Positions 45,841 to 56,993 of a DNA stretch of 64,000 nucleotides are shown here, piece after piece (within the stretch, counting starts at the first letter, position 1; each line of letters opens with the position of its first letter). The DNA lies in the NCBI GenBank assembly GCA_036898135.1, contig CM072513.1, positions 85,187,508 to 85,251,507 of the forward strand, read 5' to 3'. The notes beneath the pieces were generated by a model that did not search any database, was not told the DNA's origin, and saw only the letters and a program-made list of their open reading frames with translations. The position numbers and the translations under genes are program-made. The stretch comes from Oncomelania hupensis. Lineage: Eukaryota > Mollusca > Gastropoda > Littorinimorpha > Pomatiopsidae.

Positions 45841-47184
45841 TTGTCTGCCAGCCTCGAGAAAGAAATCTGCAAGTGAAGAAGAAAGTGGTGGGCAGACGAC
45901 AGACAAGACGAATGTAGAAATGAATATGATGACAACGGTGGGGATGAGGCGTCTAACCATAACGGCTAATTCCTGGCTATTGCCGTGTCAATCGACCGTC
46001 CATTAACAGATGTCTCGGGCCGGACCTCCTGCCCCTTCTCTGGTCACTCCATTCAGCCTTTCTGGCTCCTGTCAAACCTTTCACTCTAGATGGCCGCCAA
46101 TCACGGCTCTCGTACACACCATCCGAGATCTTTGGAGCTGCGGCAATATGGACTGCACTAACGTGGCGCTAGCATACGACCCGCGGTGACTGGGGTTCTC
46201 GTTAGGGTGCGTACAAGCTGTCCAGGCCACATCAAAGAGCGGACTGACTTCACCATCGACAGGCAGAGGACACACACAACGGGGAAAGCAGTTTATCAAA
46301 ATTTGCAATAGATGCAGCGAATATTAATGAAACACGCGTGAATGCCCGAAAAAAAAAAGAAAACGCACTAGAAAATGAAGTATTATGGAGTTTTAAAGTA
46401 TAAATATCCAGGTTTGCTAAACCGAAAGCGATGTGAGAAGAACTACTCAGCACAAGGGGAATGACATTTGGAAATACGCAAAGAAATTGCCGCTTTTAAT
46501 TGTATACCTGCAGTCATCTGCCACGTGTCGTAAAGGCAATGCTGCTGACATAGAGATGGATGGATTTAGAGGTTAAAGTAATCTGTCGGTAATGCAAGAC
46601 GCCCTGGCGTCACAATCCTATTCAAACCCCCGTCCAAAGTGTAGGTGGGAAGCCAAGACACACTTGGCCGCTGTTTTCCAAGGCACTGATACTGTCAAAG
46701 CCCACCACCCAGTCAAAGAAAACGCGGGGCCTAAGGAATCCAGCATTATGGGACGAGGGGAGACAAGGCCGGTGACAATGGCTGAGGCCTGGTGGACCTC
46801 ACACAGCCACTAACCACTGGGCTTCGTGCACACACACACGTGTTAAAGAGAGACAACCCTCGCCCCGGCCCCGCCCCACCAATCAACCCTTTCAGGGCGA
46901 ACACACACACAATCTGCCCACTGTTACAAAGACGCGGTGAATCTGCCTTCCCTGTTATACACAGGATCTGTCTCCTAAACTGAGTACAAGAGATCGAGAG
47001 AGACTCGCGTTGTATCACCCCGCGTGGCCTCCGAGGACTTTTCCATAGCCATAAACGCTCGGAAAACACCCATGAAGATGCGTATAACAAACAGGTTATC
47101 CAGGCCTTTGGCGCGGGATCTGCAGTAGCCAAATGTATATTTACAAAACACAACTCAACTTATAGGCATATACACTGTACAAGC
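45841..47184. other. no recognised gene
   Basis: Anonymous mixed-composition sequence. Several frames of 60-135 codons show no recognisable domain. Confidence 0.55.
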
Positions 47185-47249
47185 ATTACATTACATTACA
47201 TGATTATTGCTTTAGGTCCAGTGGACTCTTCCGAGCCAAATCAGGACCG
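47185..47249 (-). mobile_element. 65-bp 3' end of the 600-bp retroposon family
   Basis: Identical in layout to the last 60 or so bases of the full copies: minus strand CGGTCCTGATTTGGCTCGG, CTAAAGCAATAATCATG, pentamer tail. The break point (plus-strand GGACCG) is the same as in the copy at 59957-60015. Confidence 0.8.
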
Positions 47250-48239
47250 CATATACAAGCAGTGAACTACTGTTGAAGATGGATGAATGATAGAAAACTT
47301 TCCAGTAAAAAAAAATCAAAGTAACTAGAACATCATCTCTTATTAATATTTTATCTGTTTATTTTACAGAATACATAAACCTTTCTTCAATTATTGTCGT
47401 TATAAATATTCACAAGGGAAATTGAGTGCCTTGTCCATCAACATATTTAAAGAAAGGTAAAAAAAAAATTGCATTAAATTAAAATACCTATGCTAAAAGA
47501 CCTAAAACTGCCTGTCAATTCTGGCAAGGTCTGGTGTCAAAATGCGAACGAATCTCCGATTTAAATTTTTAGATTATCAGAAGAAAAAAATTCAGCTGTC
47601 GCCCGAAGTAGGTCCGATTTGTCAACGACAATACCGCTAGCCAAAGTGGAGGCAAAACTCTAACCATTCTCCATCTAAGCCTACACTAAATTCCATCCAT
47701 CACGTTCTTACAGTTCTCGTACCTCCACACAACGATGATATGTGGAAAAGGTATTAAACTGCAAATGTTATGTGTACAATCAAACACGTAAAGTGTGTAT
47801 GTATTTTTGAGCTGTATGGTTTTATGAATAAGTATGCTATTTTTATATCTGAAAGCTACAGCGCTTATCAGTTAGGTATTATTAAGGCTTTGAGTAGCGA
47901 TGTCTTAGTTGCGTATGAATTTATGTTGGGTGATTTGGCTTGTCTGTCTTTACATAACGAAATAATTAGGCCGGAATTTTATAAATTTTATTAATTAGTA
48001 ACTGTGCGTACATATATTTAATTTTACTAAGAGCGATATAAAGCTGACACTGTGTACATGGCGTGAAAGATGAGTTGAATGCAGTTGTATGTGCATATTA
48101 TTGTGCTTATATTGTTATTTTATAGTGATAATTGTGTTGTCATATCCTGCTTTTAGCCTTTAGTGTAAATAGGTGCAAGCCTCCTGCACTTTAAATGGAA
48201 TAAAACAACAACAACAAACCTCCACACTTATCTATGCAA
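47250..48239. other. AT-rich stretch, possible LINE 3' end near 48.2 kb
   Basis: No supported gene. A 74-codon plus frame (47770-47994) has no recognisable domain. The run from there to an (AAC)n at 48203-48216 looks like a LINE 3' UTR and tail, but I cannot place it in a family. Confidence 0.35.
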
Positions 48240-48335
48240 TCAAACGGTCGGTGTAGAGTGCCAGAAATAACATACGGGTCAACGGGGATCACACCAGCGA
48301 CCACATACCCGCCAAACACTCTGCCAAGCGAGCTG
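48240..48335 (-). mobile_element. tRNA-derived SINE remnant
   Basis: On minus, CAGCTCGCTTGGCAGAGTG resembles an A box and D arm, and GGTCGCTGGTGTGATCCCCG resembles a T arm and B box. It does not form a full cloverleaf. Confidence 0.5.
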
Positions 48336-48775
48336 TTCCAGCTGCTCCCTGGTCTTCGATACTCTGCATGACCAGCCCGAGTTGTAGGGGCCATTCTCTA
48401 ATACTCTATTTGTATGTCTCCGTCCCGGCCCAGACCGCCCCCCAAATCAAATGACAATTATGTGCAGCAAATCTTCCCTGATGTCTCCCTATTGCCTGCC
48501 CATGGACTTCGGCCGCTCACAGCACAGTGAACATTGTTAGTTTCGCCGCCGATGACACTGCTACCGTTTGAATGTACAAGTGTACCTCAGTGAAACACTT
48601 ACCATATGTTTAACTCTAAATCAATGACTATCTGTTATACGCCTTAATAACGGTATTGGATGCAATAAATCTAATTTCCAAATATACAAACGGATTCATT
48701 TGCCCTCTTTTATAATAACAAGATCATGAGATCGTCGCTCTTTGAATTCCATTAAAGAAAAACCCCGTCTTCTTC

Positions 48776-48927
48776 TTCTGCTTCTTTTTTTTTTCTTCTT
48801 CTTCTTCTTCTTCTTCTTTCTTCTTCTTCTTCTTCTTCTTCTTCTTCTTCTTTTTCTTAGTAGTAGTAGTAAAGTAGTAGTTGTAGCAATAGTTACAGTA
48901 GTAGTAGCAGTAGCAGTAGTAGTGGTT

Positions 48928-48973
<46 letters not shown>

Positions 48974-48998
48974 AAGTAGTAGTAGTAGTAGTATATAC
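48776..48998. repeat. CTT then TAG microsatellite
   Basis: (CTT)n to 48856, then TAG/CAG/TTG triplets to about 48996. Confidence 0.95.
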
Positions 48999-49330
48999 AT
49001 GTACATATGTGTGAGAGAGTGAGACATCTGCCAAATTTCAATCCTTACATCCTTGTCCGAACTTGGATATCTTCTCTCGTTCTTCCTTCTTCTCCTTGCT
49101 CTTCTTCCTTTCTATATTTCCTCTGTTCAATGCTCGGGACTTTGGCAAAAGAAGCAAGAAACTAAGCCACAGCTGACAGTGACAAAGCTGTTTTAGGGTG
49201 ACGCCATGTTGATTCCCGACACTCTCTGCAGCCTCCATTATTTTAATCGCATTAAACTGCCTGCTGCAGCCCCAGTCCTAGGCCGCGCTTTTCCCTTTCT
49301 GCTTTACTTCAACAATCGCGCCTCGCTTCA

Positions 49331-49660
49331 AGAAGAAGAAGAAGAAGAAGAAGAAGAAGAAGAAGAAGAAGAAGAAGAAGAAGAAGAAAGAAGAAAGAAG
49401 AAAGAAGAAAGAAAGAATAAAGAAAGAAGAAAGGAGAAAGAAGAAAGAAAGAAGAAAGAAGAAAGAAAGAAGAAGAAGAAGAAGAAGAAGAAGAAGAAGA
49501 AGAAGAAGAAGAAGAAGAAGAAGAAGAAGAAGAAGAAGAAGAAGAAGAAGAAGATTGAAGAAGGATGAGGAACAGGAGGAGAGAGAGAGAGCGAAGGAAG
49601 GGAGTGGGTGTGGGAGACAGAGTGAGAGAGAGTCATAGAGAAGGAGGGGTGGGTTGAGGG
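49331..49660. repeat. AAG/GAAA compound microsatellite
   Basis: (AAG)n at 49331-49388, AAGAAAG block to 49470, (AAG)n to 49555, then GA-rich sequence and a G run at about 49658-49668. Confidence 0.95.
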
Positions 49661-49933
49661 GGGGGGGGAGTACAAGGAAAAAGACAAATTGCAAATAAAG
49701 AATTAATATAATTTGTAAAAATGTTCCAAACAAACTCCTGGAGCCCAAATCAAACCAATAATGTTGAACTCTTAAATAATAAATAGCCCATCTATGCCCA
49801 TCATTTTGCCTTCCTTCTGGAATATTTCAAGGCGACCGTGAACTGAACGCACATTTTTCAAAACAGTCATTAAATGATGTTCACAAACACCGTTCCCGCC
49901 AACCTATACGTAGTGCTAATTCATAGCTGCGGA

Positions 49934-49950
49934 TGATGATGATGATGATG

Positions 49951-49981
<31 letters not shown>

Positions 49982-50015
49982 GGAGGAGGAGGAGGAGGAG
50001 GAGGAGGAGAAGGAG
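49934..50015. repeat. ATG then AGG microsatellite
   Basis: GATGATGAT followed by GAGGAGGAG. The 50016-50927 stretch is AT-rich and without a gene. Confidence 0.9.
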
Positions 50016-50927
50016 GAAAGGGAGATGGAGGAAGTTGATGATTAAGTTGCAGGTGAGTTTTTAAATGGGTAATCCCACCTAAATAAATCACAGTTATTGT
50101 GTCAAATAAAATAAAATAAAATACAAGAGAAACATAAAAAGTGAAATAGAACAAAAGAAGTGAAAAATAGTTTAAAACAAATATAATTATTTTGAAAGAG
50201 AGTTATACGTTAAAGAACAACAAGAAAGGGCGGAAACCAACAACACGCGATACAAATTAGCATAAATTAAAACTAAACTAAATGAATAAAATGACCTGTA
50301 TTATATATAAAGTAAAATAAAATTCTTTAAAAAAAAAAATAAATAAAAAGCCCCATTATTCTATGGAAGGCAAGTCACGCTCACAGGTCGCTGAAGAAGC
50401 AAGGGAGGGAAGCGCGTACGGCTTGTTCAGGCCACAAATCAGGGCCCGTAATTCCTCTAACATGATGAGGCGCAGATTAAAGTGGCGCGCGCGCAAATTG
50501 CATCAAGCGGCAAAATGTTTAATCTCTGTGCTGTGGGTCACGTCTGTGCGTCCACGTCTGGATGGTGTCCTAGTGTGAATCCGTCACAATCTCTATGTCT
50601 AGTTGTAGTATACCTCTTCGACTAGTTCAAGCAAAAACGGCGTTTTGTTTATTTTTTTTTTATCGAAGCCTGAAAAAAACATTAATATTACGATGGATCT
50701 GTCCGTTTTCGTCTAATATACCTGTTTGTGTGAAAATATCACAATGAGTGATTCGCCTCTTTTTTTTTGTAAAATTTTACCTTGAGCATAATAATCAAAA
50801 GTGAACCAATCGCAATCTCTCCAAATTACATGCGTACCTAAGTTTGTGGCAACTGTCTGGCAAATAAATACACCCACGTTTTGTCTCCCAAGCAGTCAAT
50901 TTCTAAATAAATACAACAATGGCTCAA

Positions 50928-51499
50928 GATTACATTACATTATTATTGCTTTAGGTCCAGCGGACTCTTCCGAGCCAAATCAGGACCGGACAACCCCCGA
51001 TCCGCATAAAGAATTTGCTGAAACAACCCAAGTGGGAAAACTGAATGCCCTCTACCGGCCAGTCACTTTACAATAAAGACATCCCACGCAGGGGACGGCT
51101 GAGGCTTTACCCCAACTACTCGAACCACTGGTTACAAAAACAAAATAGAATACAAACATCATTACAAATCATCAACAAAACACATACATATAAAATGCCT
51201 ATAGTGCCAAATAATATCATAGGAAGCCCTAGTGACCACCCGGCAGAAAGCGTCCAACACTCCCAAGCTGATCCAACAGACCTCATACGCAAACAAGGAG
51301 TCTTGTCCAGGAAGAGTTTTCAAGAAAAAAGGTAGGTCATTGATCTAGCGAAGAAGAAGATAGTATAGCAGAGTGATAGGACAGAGCAGGAATGGGAAAG
51401 AGCAAATGAGGAAGAAAGCGACAGTGGGAATTTAAAGCACTAAATTTCCAGAAAGTGGGGATACTATTTATACTGAAACCCCCGGCACTCCAACGGGGG
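50928..51499 (-). mobile_element. 600-bp non-LTR retroposon, copy 2
   Basis: Aligns along its whole length with copy 1: pentamer tail at 50930-50942 on plus, hairpin CCCCCG...CGGGGG at 51479-51499. The shared frame is broken upstream but keeps the same C-terminal codons. No clear target duplication was found. Confidence 0.75.
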
Positions 51500-51647
51500 T
51501 ACTGTTGCCGCAGTGAATCTGTCATGCCTATAAAGGAAAGACAGGTTTTCAACTGGGGCTTTCACTTTTCCCTTTATAGGTTAGAACAATCTACAGTGGC
51601 AAGATTGCTCATGACCCCAAGGGGTATTGCAGAATGAGAAACAAACA

Positions 51648-51650
51648 AGC

Positions 51651-51694
<44 letters not shown>
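51648..51694. repeat. AAC microsatellite
   Basis: About 15 CAA units. Confidence 0.9.
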
Positions 51695-51695
<1 letters not shown>

Positions 51696-51817
51696 CCAAA
51701 CACTATTACCTTTAACTACATAAGATGGCGACATCATAATCTTTGCTAGTCCACATAAATGAATAAATGAGTAAAAAAATAAATAAATCAATCATCATCA
51801 TCATCATCAGTTTAGTT

Positions 51818-51922
51818 CACAGGCGCTTGTATTTGGACGCGCGAGCGCCTATGCCTGTGACGCGTCTCCCTTTGACGCGTCACAGGCATAGGCGCTCGCG
51901 TGTCCAGATACAAGCGCCTGTG
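51818..51922. mobile_element. 105-bp foldback MITE, hAT-like, with 8-bp target duplication
   Basis: Arms 51818-51865 and 51875-51922 (48 bp each) are inverted repeats with two mismatches around a 9-base loop. Ends are CACAGGCGC and GCGCCTGTG. GTTTAGTT lies on both sides (51810-51817 and 51923-51930). An 8-bp duplication is characteristic of hAT transposases. The element is almost all TIR and has no coding capacity. Confidence 0.85.
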
Positions 51923-52020
51923 GTTTAGTTGTTTTAATGTTGTTTTTCCATCGGAAAATAAAGCTATTGAAAAAAACAAACAAATACAACATCAAATATT
52001 AAGGTACAGCCAGTATTATA

Positions 52021-52321
52021 AAGGGGAATCGGATAGCGCAGTGGTTGGAGCACTTGCTACTGTGTCGCAAGTTAAGCACCGTCCAGTGCGGTTAGCACTT
52101 GGATGGGTGACCGCAAAACGTGAAGCGACAAATAACAACGCCCCCAGTTGACTCAACTGTGACTGAGTACCTACTCTCTTAAGGGTGGGGAAGGCAAAGC
52201 AGCGAGGGAGAGAGATGGGCATCACCCTCATTACGCTGGCCCAAGATAAGTGTGATATCCAACATCACGCTCCCCTACGGCCATAAGGCTATGGGACTAC
52301 CTTGACCTTTACCTTTTTTTA
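52021..52321 (+). mobile_element. tRNA/5S chimeric SINE, copy 3, with 10-bp target duplication
   Basis: CAGTATTATA flanks it (52011-52020 and 52322-52331). A box TAGCGCAGTGG at 52034-52044, 5S box-A-like AAGTTAAGCA at 52069-52078, 5S box C region ACTTGGATGGGTGACCGC at 52097-52114, and tail CTTGACCTTTACC plus T run. It is about 90 percent alike to copy 2 by eye. Confidence 0.9.
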
Positions 52322-52589
52322 CAGTATTATATTAATGATATTACCGACGCATCATTAACCATCCCGATGGTCCTAGTTTATTAAAAAAAAAAAAAACAAA
52401 AAAAAAAAAACACCTCCACTAAAGTCATCATAACTGTCACAGTTATGATTATAATCCATTGAAATTTAATGACTTTGTTAATGGATAATTTCTGCCTATA
52501 TTGTCAAATTTCGCATGTTTATGTTTATAAATAACATTTTAAATAAAGAACAAAGTTTTCTTTTAACCTTCTCCAAACAACCTGGGTGT

Positions 52590-52770
52590 CTTAACACCCA
52601 CACTGTATCCAGCAGCAATAGCGAATGTACAGTATACACGCTTTTCCCCAAATCTCCAATCAGACTCAAAGAGCGGCGATCTGTACGAACATACACGCTC
52701 ACATACACAACAAACACATATCGATCACTCAAACCTGTGGTGTACAGGTTGAGAGACCGATGACGGAAAT
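52590..52770 (-). mobile_element. 3' part of a tRNA-derived SINE
   Basis: Minus strand shares CGCCGCTCTTTGA, GTGTTTG and TACACCACA in the same order and spacing as 56165-56310, the distal part of the SINE at 55905-56420. The tRNA head is absent, consistent with 5' truncation. Confidence 0.6.
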
Positions 52771-52838
52771 CAACTTAGATTTGTGCTGTTGAAATGTTAG
52801 ATTTTAGACTGCATCCAATACCAGTATGGAATGGAAAA

Positions 52839-53451
52839 CCCCCGGAGGGTGCCGGGGGTTTCAGTATAAATAGTATCCCCACTTTCTGAAAATTTAGTGC
52901 TTTAAATTCCCACTGTCGCTGTCTTTCTCCTTTATTCTTTCTCATTCCTACTCTGTTCTAACAATCTATTATACTATCTTCTTCTTCGCCAGACCAGTAA
53001 CCTACCTTTTTTCTTGAAAACTCTTCGGGAACAAAACTCCACATTTATGTGTGGGGTCTGTTGGATCAGCTTGGGAATATTGGACGCTTTCTGCCAGGTG
53101 GTCACTGGGGCTTCCTATGATGTTATTATTTGGCAATGCAGGCATTTTATATGTATGTGTTTTGTTGCTATTTTATAATGATGTTTGTATTCTATTTTGT
53201 TGTTTTTTGTAAACGGGGGTTCGATAAATTAGAGCATAGCCTCAGCGTCCCCTGCGTGGGATGCCTTTATTGTAAAGTAACCGGCTGGTGGAGTGCATTC
53301 AGTGTTACCACTAGGGTTGTTTCGGCAGATCTTTTATGGGGATCAGGGGTGAGTCCTCTTTTAGCGAAGTTGTGGTCTTCATTTTTTGGTTCTGATTTGG
53401 TTCAGAAGAGTCCTCTGGACCTAAAGCAATAACCATGTAATGTAATGGAAT
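52839..53451 (+). mobile_element. 600-bp non-LTR retroposon, copy 3, full length
   Basis: Bounded by an 11-bp duplication GGAATGGAAAA (52828-52838 and 53452-53462), so both ends are fixed. It starts exactly at the hairpin CCCCCGG...CCGGGGG (52839-52858), followed by TTTCAGTATAAATAGTATCC. A 100-codon frame (53130-53432) ends LDLKQ-stop. In it CKRGFDKLE, SLSVPC, GCLYCKVTGWW and SPLDLKQ are shared with copy 1. The tail is (TAATG/GAATG)n. Its 5' end could carry a promoter. The mobilising LINE is unknown. Confidence 0.85.
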
Positions 53452-53462
53452 GGAATGGAAAA

Positions 53463-54136
53463 TATATAACATAAGAACGATCACATAAATATAGTTGAAG
53501 ACGGATGGTTGACAAACACGGAGACGATTGTGACAACAAACACAGTGCGCAGCTGAGGCCAGCCCAGCTTTATGTTTGCCCCTCGCTTCAGACCGCTACC
53601 CGCCTACTCTCACATGCCTTGTTTGGATGCGGTCTCTATACCCCATTATCCACAATACCCAATATCTGTGGAGACACATTGGGTAGCAACTGTGATACCA
53701 TATCCGGACTGTAGCACATCGCTCTGTATGTTGCGATCCCAGCGCCCTTCTTGCTCGTCAAGAAAAATTCCCTTCCAACGCTTCCCGTCACCTGATTTGA
53801 TTGCGTTCACATCACCAGGTCGACACAGCTAAAGCAATGGTCGTTTCAGACCAACTTGGCCTTTTTTCCCCCAACTAACCCCTCTCATTTTACGCTAAAT
53901 TGGAGTACGTTTGAATGTTCATTTCATTTTCTAAACTGTATGAATTTGCTGAGCGTAATGTGAATGTATGCGCGCTTGGATTGTGCAAGTGTGTAAACAC
54001 GGCGTCCACGTCTCTCTCTCTCTGTCTCTCTCTGTCTGTCTCTGTCTGTTTGTCTCTGTCTGTCTCTCTCTCTCTCCTTTCTCTTTCCATCTCTCTCTCT
54101 TTTTCTACCTCCCTTTTTCCTCCCCCTGTATGTGCA
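53463..54136. other. no recognised gene; CT-rich patch
   Basis: Anonymous, with TCTC/TGTC-rich sequence at 54010-54090. Confidence 0.6.
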
Positions 54137-54526
54137 TGATCCCATCCTATCCCGTAACTCCAAAGTCGTTGGGGCACCACAGATGATCGTTTAACCAGCG
54201 TACTCCATCCTTCTCTGTCCTCAGCAACCCTCAGGGCTTCGCTCAGTGTCAAACCAGTCCATTCTCGAATGTTGTCCTCCCACATCTTTTCTTTCTCTAT
54301 CTTATTCTGCCTCCTTGCATCGTGCCTTGCAGGATGACCTTTGCAAGGCCTGATGCTCTGGTGTCGTGGCCATACTATCGGAGTTTCCGTTTCTTCACCA
54401 CTATGAGCATGTCATCGTGTTGTCCAATGGCTTGTGTGATTGTCTGTCCGACTTCGTCGTTGGTGATGTATAGGAAATGCCCATAAGTCTTCCGGAGATG
54501 AGGTGCAACAGAAGACTTCTGGGCAT
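54137..54526 (-). mobile_element. RTE LINE 3' end (copy E) with 5' inversion
   Basis: Minus strand from about 54493 to 54137 carries the C-terminal RTE segment (RKLR, WEDNIREWTGL, LVKRSSVVP) ending GGGATAGGATGGGAT. Directly adjoining, 54494-54526 is the preceding part of the same ORF in the opposite (plus) orientation (GAGATGAGGTGCAACAG). This is the 5'-inversion structure produced by twin priming. Confidence 0.8.
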
Positions 54527-55275
54527 GTGCATGATGCATGCGTGTAAACAATGAACACAGAATAACCGCCCACGTTTGAAAACATCGTACCCTGAAACAG
54601 GCCCACTGATCATACTTGATCAATTATGATAGTCATTAGTAAGTACATCACTCGCCACACACTTTCTGGCCCCAACGTCGTGTGTCTCATCTTTAGGAAA
54701 CTTCCTTTGTTTAAAACCCATATTGACATAGATCTTTCCAAGGTCTCCTTCTTTCCTCATCCCCTCCACCCCACACCCAGGTGCCTGTTGACAAGGGTGG
54801 CAATGTCTGCACGTGCCGCAGGTCATGAATAGATTACAGGTCGCCTTCCCCAAACGTGCAAACTAACACCTCTCACATCACTCACTCCAACACTCACCTC
54901 TCTCTGTTATAACCCCACCCCAACGCATGTCCTCCCTCCCAACCCACCCCTTACACATACACCCACCCTCACAGGCATAGACACTTACATACACGCGTGC
55001 ATATATTATGGGATAACTCCTTCCTATACTCATTGATACACCCCCCCCCCACTCGTCCCTCCACAGTCTCCTAACCCCAACCATCCTCCAAAACCACAAG
55101 GCAGACCGAACTTACATCTGGAATGAACGCTTCAATCAAAACTCACCTCTTGTTACGTTGAGCAGCCACAGCCAGTCCATTCACTTCATTTTTTTTTTAA
55201 AAACTCACAATAAAACCGATATTTAAAAAAAACAACAAAATAATCTCCACCTCCTTTGACCCCTTTCCGTACAGG
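54527..55275. other. no recognised gene
   Basis: Anonymous, C-rich on plus in 54880-55090. No frame with domain evidence. Confidence 0.6.
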
Positions 55276-55279
55276 TGCG

Positions 55280-55350
55280 ATGTAGACTAAATACGCACCA
55301 CTCTCATTAAGCTGGCCTAGAGAAAAGGGAGCTCCCAAATAAACAACACA
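55280..55350 (+). mobile_element. fragment related to the 60.3-kb 5S-like SINE
   Basis: CTCTCATTAAGCTGGCCTAG, AGAAAAGGGAGCTCCCAAA match 60451-60490 with few differences. Only the distal part is present. Confidence 0.6.
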
Positions 55351-55904
55351 AGCCCAAAGGGCAGCGCGTGGGTCCACAAGTTTCTGATATTCCGTGTGAA
55401 ACTAATCCATCATTGAGGCAGAAGTACCTCGCGCTCCGACATGTGTTTGAAAGTTAATACTGTTGACAGAGCGCCCCAAGCTGAGCACTATTTATCCATA
55501 AAACTTCACTTTGTTGACACAACCCATGCTAATACCAAGCACACGCGCTAAACTCCTGGATCACTTTTTAAAAAAAACACAACACAAAGAGTCACTTTTA
55601 TTACAAAGCAAGTCACTGACGAAACAAACGATCGTTGACTGTGTACTCAATGTAGTTCATAAATGTTTGAGTGGTTGAAAAAAACAACAACAACAAAAAA
55701 CGATCGTCTGGCGATAACAAACTACCAAGTGACCAATCATCTGCATCTGTTGATAATCCCCCCCACTCCCCTCTCTACCCTACGCACTCCTCCACTACTA
55801 CTAATACTAATCTCACCTGTTGGTACCCCACCTCCATCCCACAATTTTTGTTTTAAACTATGGTTTAGAAATAATAACAGTCCTTTATATTGTCAATACT
55901 AACC

Positions 55905-56343
55905 GCGGGTGAATATCTCTACACGAGTAACTGCTAGCTCAGTGGATAGGGAACTGCTTTCCTATGCCGAAGGTCGCAGGTTCGATTCCCGCAAGGGGCG
56001 AACTTATGTGCCTAAGGTACGAGATTTTCAGATCACCGAGGGTTTTCTCCGAGTACTCCGGTTTCCTACCTCCCTCCCATCAATAATGGTATGCAGTCAA
56101 TCTAACTTTCAAACATACAAATTCGATTCCTTTCCATCTTCTAAGTGCGACCTCCCTGCCTTTACACCACATGATTGAGTGAAAGATGCGTGTTTGCTGT
56201 TTGTGAGAGTGGGTAAAACATGTGAGCATGTACGTTGGTACCGGTCGCCGCTCTTTGAACTTGATTAGTAATTTGATGGAAAGCCCGTACATGTACATAG
56301 CACCCATTATAACTACTACTGCTACTACTACTACTACTACTAC

Positions 56344-56420
<77 letters not shown>
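55905..56420 (+). mobile_element. tRNA-derived SINE with central domain and ACT/ATT tail
   Basis: A box TAGCTCAGTGG (55935-55945) and B box GGTTCGATTCC (55979-55989) give a good tRNA-like head. The central segment at 56041-56065 (GAGTACTCCGGTTTCCT) matches the one in the 7.5-kb SINE. The distal part (56165-56310) matches 52590-52770 on minus. It ends in (ACT)n (56315-56344) and (ATT)n (56345-56420). Confidence 0.75.
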
Positions 56421-56422
<2 letters not shown>

Positions 56423-56424
56423 GA

Positions 56425-56870
56425 CCATTTGCAAGATTAATAATTCTCTATCACTCTGCCTCCTGTGTTTAACGGTAAATTGCATTTAAACTTTGCGTCT
56501 CCGTGTATTGACTGTAACCTATTCTATACCAGAATGACGTGTTCCTATAACGTGTCCCTGTGGCGACACGAGGGAATTGGCCTTAAGAGCGCAGGTATCC
56601 ATTATACGCAGTGGACATGAAGTGATCGCCTCATCGCTCTTCTATACCAAACGCAGATGACACGAACAACTCTCACCCATGTTCTTCCGACAGACGAGAT
56701 TCCTAAGGACGCAGGCCTACAAATACCAAATTAGGCATCAACCATGTCTCACCAATGCTTTAACTTCCTCCAAAACAACACAAAACAAATTCTTTATGTT
56801 CTTTCAAAAAATATTAAGATACATGAGAAATTTCTTTGTATTTTGTGAATGGATGTGTGGGTTGTGGGTG
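56425..56870. other. no recognised gene
   Basis: Anonymous sequence. Confidence 0.5.
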
Positions 56871-56903
56871 TGTGTGTGTGTGCAAGAGAGAGAGAGAGGT
56901 GTG

Positions 56904-56992
<89 letters not shown>
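56871..56992. repeat. TG then GA microsatellite
   Basis: Short TG run, then about 42 GA units to 56991. Confidence 0.95.

Positions 56993-56993
<1 letters not shown>

Noticed and set aside
47770..47994. 74-codon plus frame as a small gene
   Set aside because: No recognisable domain, AT-rich context, and possibly the end of an unidentified LINE. Evidence too weak for a CDS call.
55925..55995. Functional tRNA gene
   Set aside because: Good boxes but continuous with a SINE body that is repeated at 52.6 kb.
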